Source: Pseudomonadota bacterium | GTDB lineage: Bacteria > Pseudomonadota > Gammaproteobacteria > Steroidobacterales > Steroidobacteraceae | DNA: 64,000 nucleotides | Direction of reading: 5' to 3' | Assembly: GCA_021805865.1 (NCBI GenBank) | Contig: JAJZDX010000005.1 | Span: 1-64,000 of the forward strand | Shown here: one piece after another, positions 59,074-64,000 of the stretch | How the letters are laid out: every line of letters begins with the position of its first letter | Numbering within the stretch: position 1 is the first letter of the stretch | The notes under the pieces: model-generated | Seen by the model: the letters and a program-made list of their open reading frames with translations, nothing else | What the model was told of the DNA's origin: nothing | The model's database searches: none | Position numbers and translations under genes: made by a program

Positions 59074-60621
59074 CTACCGAACCCGCTCTGCGTCTTGCGC
59101 GCGAGATGCGCCGTGGGCGCTCCGCGGCGTAGCCATCTTTTGCGCCCGCGGCTCGCCCGCTGCGCACCACAAATGCATCACCGCGTAGCTGCGCCACGGG
59201 CGCCAGAGCTCGCCCCGCCGTTCCATCTCCTTCGTCGACAACGGGCCCTTTCCGTTGCCCGCCATGCGCCGCAGCACCAGGTCGGCGCCCGGCAAGGCGT
59301 CCGGCTCCCCGAGCGAGCGCAGCGCGATGTACTGCGCCGTCCAATCTCCGAAGCCCGGCAGCCCCTTGAGGCTCTCCATCACCTCCCCCGCGGGGCGGTC
59401 GAACGCGATCCGTCCCTCGGCGACCGCAGTGGCCAGAGCTTTCAGCGCGATGATCCGGGCGCCGGTGAGGCCGAGGCCATCGAGATTTGCGGCCGCGAGC
59501 GCCTGCGGGGTGGGGAAGAGGTGGGTCAGGCCTTGCGTGCCTGGCGCAGCCCGGCCGGCCCGCTGCACCACTCGCGCCGCCAGGGTGCGTGCCGCCGCAA
59601 CCGTGACCTGTTGGCCCAACACGGCGCGCACAGCGCACTCGAACGGATCCCATGCCCCCGGAATGCGCAGCCCCGGACGCCGTCGCACCAGGGGGCGCAG
59701 CAGTCGGTCGGCGCCCAGCCTCTGCGCGACCTTTTCCGGGTCGGCGGACAGGTCGAACACACGGCGGGCGGCCGCGGCGATCTGGAACAGCCCGCCCGCC
59801 GGCGCCCCGTGTACGCGAAGCTCGAGCGCATTGCGCTCGAGGAGCGGTCGAATGCCGATCTGCGCATGGCCGTCGGCCGTGAGAATGAGGCGTGTGTAGC
59901 TCAGAGCATCGACGTGCTCCACGCCGGGAATTGCGCGCTGACCGAGGAATTCGCGCAGGTGGTTCCAATCGTAGGGTGGCCGGTAGGCGAGGGTGAGCCG
60001 CACCTCGCCGGCCGCGACACTGGGCGGCTGCTCGCCACGCTGTTTGCGCAGCCCGCGCGGCGGCACTCCATAGGCCTTGTGGAACGCGTCGTTGAATCGG
60101 CGCAGACTGCCGAATCCGGCCGCCAGCGCGATCTCGGTCATCGGCAGATCGCTCCCGTCGATCAGCCGCTTGGCGAAGTGCAACCGCCGGGTCTGCGCGA
60201 TAGCCAGCGGAGAGGCGCCCACGTGTCGGGTGAACAGCCGGTCTAGGTGCCGCGGCCCGAGCCCCAGGCGCGCGGCGAATTCGCTCACGGTCTGCTCATC
60301 GAGCGCCCCGTCCTGGATCAGCCGCAACGCACGTCGTACCACCGCCGAGGTGCCGGTCCATGCAGGGGTCCCGGGCGCGGCTTCCGGCCGGCAGCGCAGG
60401 CAGGGGCGAAAGCCCGCCTCGTGCGCTGCGGCCGCGCTGGCGAAATAGCGCGTGTGCCGGCTCTTGGCGCTCGCGGCGGACGGGCAGACGGGCCGGCAAT
60501 AGATGCCGGTCGAGGTGACGGCGATGAAGAACTTGCCGTCGAAGCGGGGATCCCGGCTGAGGCGCGCCCGCTCGAGCACCGACAGATCAAATGGCAACCC
60601 GCCTTCCATGGGCATGACCAT
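59074..60621 (-). CDS. Ada zinc domain - AraC HTH - AlkA DNA glycosylase fusion
   Basis: 515 residues. The Ada methyl-phosphotriester zinc domain (~20-90) holds the pairs CRPVC and CLRC (ligands around C42, C46, C73, C76). An AraC HTH (~100-190) has RLGLGPRHLDRLFTRHVGAS and EIALAAGFGSLRRFN. AlkA N-terminal and helix-hairpin-helix GPD domains (~205-490) have LPGFGDWTAQYIALRSLG, with Asp in the active-site stretch. The protein senses methylation and removes alkylated bases; the Ogt half of E. coli Ada is absent here but encoded by the next gene. Confidence 0.93.
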   Translation of the reverse strand: MVMPMEGGLPFDLSVLERARLSRDPRFDGKFFIAVTSTGIYCRPVCPSAASAKSRHTRYFASAAAAHEAGFRPCLRCRPEAAPGTPAWTGTSAVVRRALRLIQDGALDEQTVSEFAARLGLGPRHLDRLFTRHVGASPLAIAQTRRLHFAKRLIDGSDLPMTEIALAAGFGSLRRFNDAFHKAYGVPPRGLRKQRGEQPPSVAAGEVRLTLAYRPPYDWNHLREFLGQRAIPGVEHVDALSYTRLILTADGHAQIGIRPLLERNALELRVHGAPAGGLFQIAAAARRVFDLSADPEKVAQRLGADRLLRPLVRRRPGLRIPGAWDPFECAVRAVLGQQVTVAAARTLAARVVQRAGRAAPGTQGLTHLFPTPQALAAANLDGLGLTGARIIALKALATAVAEGRIAFDRPAGEVMESLKGLPGFGDWTAQYIALRSLGEPDALPGADLVLRRMAGNGKGPLSTKEMERRGELWRPWRSYAVMHLWCAAGEPRAQKMATPRSAHGASRAQDAERVR

Positions 60622-60723
60622 ACGCCGCAGGCCTCCCCGGAACCAGCCATTTTCGGACCTGGACGCGGCGCATGCCGGCGGCGGGATCTGCGCGCCGTGC
60701 GGCCCCGGAACGGAACGTCCTAC

Positions 60724-60998
60724 TCAGGGCCGGCCGGGCAATTCCCGCAGCGCAAGCCGCAGATCGTGCAGCCTCGAGGGCTTGTCGAGCGCCCGGCCCA
60801 CGTCAGGCGGGACCTCGTTGTCCGCTGTCAGGCGCTGCCCCAACCCGTCAGGAGGATCACCGCAGTGGCCGGCGAGCGAGTCTTGACTGCGGCCGCGACG
60901 CCTCGCCCGTCCACATGCGGCATACCGCGGTCGGTGAGGGCGAGCTCAAACGGCTCGTCGCGGTCGCATGCCACTGCGAGCGCATCTACAACGCCCGC
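60724..60998 (-). pseudogene. Decayed response-regulator receiver domain
   Basis: The minus strand reads FELALTDRGMPHVDGRGVAA ... ATAVILLTGWG in one frame. After a one-base shift near 60835 it continues QRLTADNEVPPDVGRALDKP then LHDLRLALRELPGRP and a stop. This is the C-terminal two thirds of a receiver domain, including the phosphorylated Asp (in LTDRGMP) and the Lys of DKP. The N-terminal part is missing; the frame merges into the end of the PilZ gene. Confidence 0.65.
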
Positions 60999-61270
60999 GC
61001 GGTGTTGTACGTCTCCATCATCAGGCCCGTGCCACCGCGCGAGACGTGCGCCACGACGGCAGTGCGCCGATGCAGCTTGGTGATGGAGCCCAGGTTGATC
61101 GCAAAAGACAGCACGACCTGCTGGCCCTTGCGTAGGCCCAGATTGTCGGTCTCGATGAAAACGCCGGTCGCGCTGAGGTTGATCGCCCGGCAGAGCTTGC
61201 GGCAGCCGCCGGGGATGCTGATATAGACGGTGGTTCGGGCACGATGCCGGGTATGCAGCCGACGTTCCAC
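60986..61270 (-). CDS. PilZ-domain protein
   Basis: 94 residues from GTG 61270. VERRLHTRHRARTTVYIS, CRAINLSATGVFIETDN and the C-terminal GTGLMMET match PilZ, a c-di-GMP binding domain; the RxxxR (RHRAR) and (D/N)xSxxG (NLSATG) signatures are present. A longer TTG start at 61396 would begin inside an inverted repeat and is less likely. The short C-terminus (NTARAL) borders the receiver remnant, so the gene may have been truncated there. Confidence 0.65.
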   Translation of the reverse strand: MERRLHTRHRARTTVYISIPGGCRKLCRAINLSATGVFIETDNLGLRKGQQVVLSFAINLGSITKLHRRTAVVAHVSRGGTGLMMETYNTARAL

Positions 61271-61368
61271 GTGGGTTCTCTGGGCGGTGGCCGGTTTAGG
61301 GTTGCTTATTTTGGAGATTATGCCCCCCTTCCGGCCGGACCAAGGTGCGATTGAACTTATCTTGATTG

Positions 61369-61394
61369 GCGGAAATCGCCGAGGCGATTTCCGC
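61369..61394. repeat. Perfect 12-bp inverted repeat
   Basis: GCGGAAATCGCC and GGCGATTTCCGC separated by GA. It lies 99 bp upstream of the PilZ start and 107 bp from the metX-like stop. No T-run. It could be an operator, a terminator part or a repeat-family unit. Confidence 0.55.
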
Positions 61395-61500
61395 AAGACC
61401 CTATACCTTTACCGCGGGCTCGGGAACACGTCGTGCTGTCCCTCTCCGGGGAGGTTGATTCCGAGAGCGCCATACCCGTCTTGTCGCTGCGGGGAGCTTC

Positions 61501-62628
61501 CTAGCCTGCGAGGAACGCGCCTATCTCGCGCCCGAAGCGCTCGATGTCGATGAGGAACGCGTCATGGCCCTCGATACAGGGCAGCGGGGCGAAACGAGTG
61601 GCGGTCCCCGCGGCCTCGAGCGCCTGGGCGAGCGAGCGCTGCTCGCCGATCGGAAACAGCAGATCCGATTCGACCCCGATCACCAGGGCGCGCTCCAGAC
61701 TCGCCCTGCGCAACACCGCCTCGGGCTCACCGTGAGCGGCGAGATCGAAGCGGTCGATCGCGCGGGACAGGTACAGGTAGCAGTTGGCGTCGAAGCCGTT
61801 GACGAAGCGGTTGGCCTGCGCCTCCATGTAGCCCTGAACGGCGAACTCCGAGGTAAACGGCGTGCGGTCCTTCAGGTCCGCACGAATGGGCTGGCGATCG
61901 AAGCGCTGCTGCCATTCGGCGGCCGAGCGATAGGTGAGCGTGCCGAGCTTGCGCGCCAAGCGCATGCCGGCGATCGGCGGCCGATCGGTGCTGTACTGAC
62001 CGTTACGCCAGTCAGGATCGGAGGTGATCGCATCGCGCTGCACGGATCGCAGTGCGATCGCGAACGGCGAAGCGGCCGCCGTTCCGGAGATGCTGACCAG
62101 GTGGCGGGCAGCGCCGGGGAACAGGGCCGCATACGCCAGCACCACCATGCCCCCCAGCGAGGGACCCATCACGGTATCCAGGCGCAGGATCCCGAACGAC
62201 CGCACGACTTCGTGGCCTGCGCGGGCGATGTCCTCGACCGACAGATCCGGGAACTCGAGCCGGTAGGGCGTCCCGGTCGCCGGATTGATCGAAGCGGGGC
62301 CGGTCGAGCCGAAGCAGCTGCCAAGCGAGTTGACGCAGATGACGAAGTACCGGTCCGTATCCACGGCGAGCCCCGGTCCGATCATTCGCTGCCACCAGCC
62401 GCTCCTCGGGTCCTCGGGCGAGGAGGCCGCATGGGCCGACGGTGAAAGACCGGTAAAGAGCAGCAGCGCGTTGTCCCGGGCCCGGTTGAGCCTGCCCCAG
62501 GTCTCGTAGGCAATCTGCCCGCCGTGCAGCGTTCCCCCCTTCCACATGGGGAAGGGATCCGGAAGCTTCACGTAGCGTCGGGCGTCCGGCTCATCGTGTT
62601 CGGTCTGCGGGGCGGGGGTGGCCATCAT
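61501..62628 (-). CDS. metX: MetX-like alpha/beta-hydrolase acyltransferase (homoserine or serine O-acyltransferase)
   Basis: 375 residues. The alpha/beta-hydrolase triad is visible: S157 in MGPSLGGM, Asp near 322 in ESDLLFP and His near 355 in EGHDAF; SLGSCFGSTGPASINPATG at ~101-119 is the family fingerprint. MetX-type enzymes acylate homoserine for methionine. In Xanthomonadales some acylate serine with succinate for cysteine instead. Here the partner gene is a cysteine synthase (11 nt apart, same operon), so serine acylation is the likelier role. Confidence 0.88.
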   Translation of the reverse strand: MMATPAPQTEHDEPDARRYVKLPDPFPMWKGGTLHGGQIAYETWGRLNRARDNALLLFTGLSPSAHAASSPEDPRSGWWQRMIGPGLAVDTDRYFVICVNSLGSCFGSTGPASINPATGTPYRLEFPDLSVEDIARAGHEVVRSFGILRLDTVMGPSLGGMVVLAYAALFPGAARHLVSISGTAAASPFAIALRSVQRDAITSDPDWRNGQYSTDRPPIAGMRLARKLGTLTYRSAAEWQQRFDRQPIRADLKDRTPFTSEFAVQGYMEAQANRFVNGFDANCYLYLSRAIDRFDLAAHGEPEAVLRRASLERALVIGVESDLLFPIGEQRSLAQALEAAGTATRFAPLPCIEGHDAFLIDIERFGREIGAFLAG

Positions 62629-62639
62629 TGCGAAGGGTC

Positions 62640-63581
62640 TCAGGGCTCCGGGTCGCCGCCTTCGGCAATGCCTTCGAACAGCGGTGTCGACAAGTAGCGC
62701 TCGCCCGTGTCCGGGAGCATGGCGAGGATGACGGAGCCAGTCTCAGCCTCGGCGGCGACCTTCAGGGCCGCCGCGAACGTTCCGCCCGAAGAAATGCCGC
62801 AGAAAATGCCCTCGCTGCGTGCCAGTGCACGGGCCGTCTCGATGGCCTCCTGGTCCGTTACGGTCACGGTGCGGTGCGCGACTTTGCGGTCGAGCACCTC
62901 GGGAACGAAATCCGGGGTCCACCCCTGGATCTTGTGGGGCGAGAAGGCCTGACCCGAGAGCAAGGCCGCGGCGGCGGGCTCGGCGGCGATGATCTGCACT
63001 TCCGGCCGGGCGAGCCGGATCATTTGACCGGCTCCGGTGAGGGTGCCGCCCGTGCCCCAGCCACTGACGAAACAGTCGAGCCGGGATCCGGCGAAGTCTT
63101 TGAGGATCTCGGGGCCGGTGGTGCTGCGGTGGTAGGCCGGATTGGCCGGGTTCTCGAACTGTCGAGGGAGGAACCAGCCGTGCTTGCGCGAGAGCTCCTC
63201 GGCTTTGCGGACCATGCCTGTGCCCCGTTCCGCCGCCGGCGTCAGCATCACGCGCGCGCCGAGCAGGCGCATGATCTTGCGCCGCTCGATCGAGAAGCTT
63301 TCGGCCATGACCGCGACGAACGGGTACCCTTTGGCCGCGCAGACCATCGCGAGTGCGATTCCGGTATTGCCCGAGGTGGCCTCGACCACCGTCTGTCCAG
63401 GCTTGAGCGTGCCTTTCTGTTCGGCATCCTCGATGACCGCGATCGCGAGGCGATCCTTGACCGAGCCCAGCGGATTGAAGAACTCGCACTTGACGTACAT
63501 CGTGACGTGGCTTGGAGCAAGCCGCCCGATGCGCACGATGGGTGTGCCGCCGATCGTGTCAAGGATGCTGTCATAGATCAC
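62640..63581 (-). CDS. cysK: Cysteine synthase (O-acylserine sulfhydrylase)
   Basis: 313 residues, PLP fold type II. Schiff-base Lys K42 in NPLGSVKDRLA, TSGNTGIAL near 70, GTGGTLTG near 178 and the C-terminal GERYLSTPLFEG. It joins sulfide to an O-acylserine to give cysteine. Family members CysK and CysM are close; CysK is favoured by the pattern but not certain. It precedes the MetX-like gene by 11 nt. rluB is divergent from it. Confidence 0.93.
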   Translation of the reverse strand: MIYDSILDTIGGTPIVRIGRLAPSHVTMYVKCEFFNPLGSVKDRLAIAVIEDAEQKGTLKPGQTVVEATSGNTGIALAMVCAAKGYPFVAVMAESFSIERRKIMRLLGARVMLTPAAERGTGMVRKAEELSRKHGWFLPRQFENPANPAYHRSTTGPEILKDFAGSRLDCFVSGWGTGGTLTGAGQMIRLARPEVQIIAAEPAAAALLSGQAFSPHKIQGWTPDFVPEVLDRKVAHRTVTVTDQEAIETARALARSEGIFCGISSGGTFAAALKVAAEAETGSVILAMLPDTGERYLSTPLFEGIAEGGDPEP

Positions 63582-63672
63582 GGGAAGTCCTCCTGCCAGG
63601 GATTCGTTCTACCCTCGCACGGGGCGGTGCCACAAACAATGGTGGGCTATCTCCTGATATCCGCGGGTTATC

Positions 63673-64000
63673 ATGGAAAGCCCCCCCAAGCGGTCCGCAC
63701 GCATGACCCGCCTGCAAAAACTACTCGCCTCCGCCGGGATCGGCTCTCGGCGCCAAGTGGAGCAGTGGATCCGCGAGGGGCGGCTCACGGTGGGCGGGCG
63801 CCTCGCGCACCTCGGTGATCGGGCCGGTGCCGGGGAGGAGATTCGCCTCGACGGTCGCCGCCTCGACCTTGAGCTTGCCCAGAGGGAACCCGAGCAGGCG
63901 CTCCTCTACTACAAGCCCATCGGCGAGGTGACCACCCGGCGTGATCCCCAGGGCCGGCCCACGGTCTTCGACCGCCTGCCCGTCCCACGGCGCGGGCGCT
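63673..64000 (+). CDS. rluB: 23S rRNA pseudouridine(2605) synthase (5' part, partial)
   Basis: The first ~109 codons are in the window; the gene runs off the right edge. An S4 domain at the start (RLQKLLASAGIGSRRQVEQW, GRLAHLGDRAGAG) and the family mark LLYYKPIGEVTTRRDPQGRP followed by TVFDRLP fit RluB. RluB makes pseudouridine in helix 93 of 23S rRNA. ATG 63673 is the first in-frame; ATG 63703 (MTRLQKLL) matches homologs better. It is divergent from cysK with a 91-bp gap. Confidence 0.93.
   Translation, partial: MESPPKRSARMTRLQKLLASAGIGSRRQVEQWIREGRLTVGGRLAHLGDRAGAGEEIRLDGRRLDLELAQREPEQALLYYKPIGEVTTRRDPQGRPTVFDRLPVPRRGR

Noticed and set aside
59066-59968. Upstream 301-codon extension of the ogt frame
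   Set aside because: Runs in another frame inside the AlkA part of the fusion gene, without domain signals.

Overview
The window is GC-rich (roughly two thirds G+C by eye) and comes from a gammaproteobacterium, most likely a soil or freshwater member of the Xanthomonadales / Nevskiales / Steroidobacterales group. This rests on the gene order birA-coaX-SPOR-tRNA-Thr(UGU), a UrcA-family protein, SPOR- and RcnB-type proteins, and a MetX-like acyltransferase paired with a cysteine synthase. The taxon is inferred, not proven.

Layout. (1) 1-5245 is core genome: the 3' end of 23S rRNA, 5S rRNA and its terminator, a citrulline hydrolase-like gene, plsY, birA, coaX, a SPOR-domain gene and tRNA-Thr(UGU). 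(2) 5246 to about 16.6 kb is a genomic island. A tyrosine recombinase sits just after the tRNA, followed by a RhuM-Fic/Doc protein and a three-gene nucleic-acid-processing module: a primase-helicase-nuclease fusion, a PIF1-like helicase with a C-terminal HTH, and a divergent SWIM-SNF2 ATPase. The far side is a graveyard containing a GH74 fragment. (3) 16.6-25.1 kb is a redox/detoxification block: LysR with a divergent Zn-alcohol dehydrogenase, two aldo/keto reductases, a carboxymuconolactone decarboxylase-like gene and a decayed tautomerase; then TetR with two divergent SDRs and UrcA. (4) 25.2-33.1 kb holds a 1,061-residue BNR/sortilin-like secreted protein, a broken ClC chloride channel, a GNAT / nucleotidyltransferase / XdhC group of molybdoenzyme maturation type, and an outer-membrane barrel.

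(5) 33.5-47.7 kb is the most distinctive metabolic region. It has a PrnB-like (IDO/TDO-fold) haem protein, a TetR regulator, a CDGSH-bicupin fusion, a TonB receptor, an amino-acid permease, two kynureninase/cysteine-desulfurase-like PLP enzymes, a Tat-exported cyclase/kynurenine-formamidase-like enzyme and a RAM-only Lrp protein. After these come a chimeric BNR-rhodanese gene, a dimethylarginine hydrolase-like gene and a second APC permease. It looks like an uptake and degradation cluster for an amino acid, possibly tryptophan-like. (6) 47.7-57.1 kb: RcnB, SDR, YSC84-like, GFA, a second giant BNR protein, an extended rubredoxin, a second bicupin and LysR. (7) 57.4-64.0 kb: a MarR-GNAT fusion with a palindrome-overlapped and probably leaderless promoter, an ogt-type gene and an Ada-AlkA fusion, PilZ, a decayed receiver domain, MetX-like acyltransferase with cysteine synthase, and the start of rluB.

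Two systems deserve most attention: the island module at 6.8-15.8 kb and the PrnB-like amino-acid cluster at 33.5-44.9 kb. Several pseudogenes (GH74, tautomerase, ClC, SnoaL domain, receiver domain) show that large parts of the window have been rearranged. No CRISPR array, complete insertion sequence or replication origin was seen.
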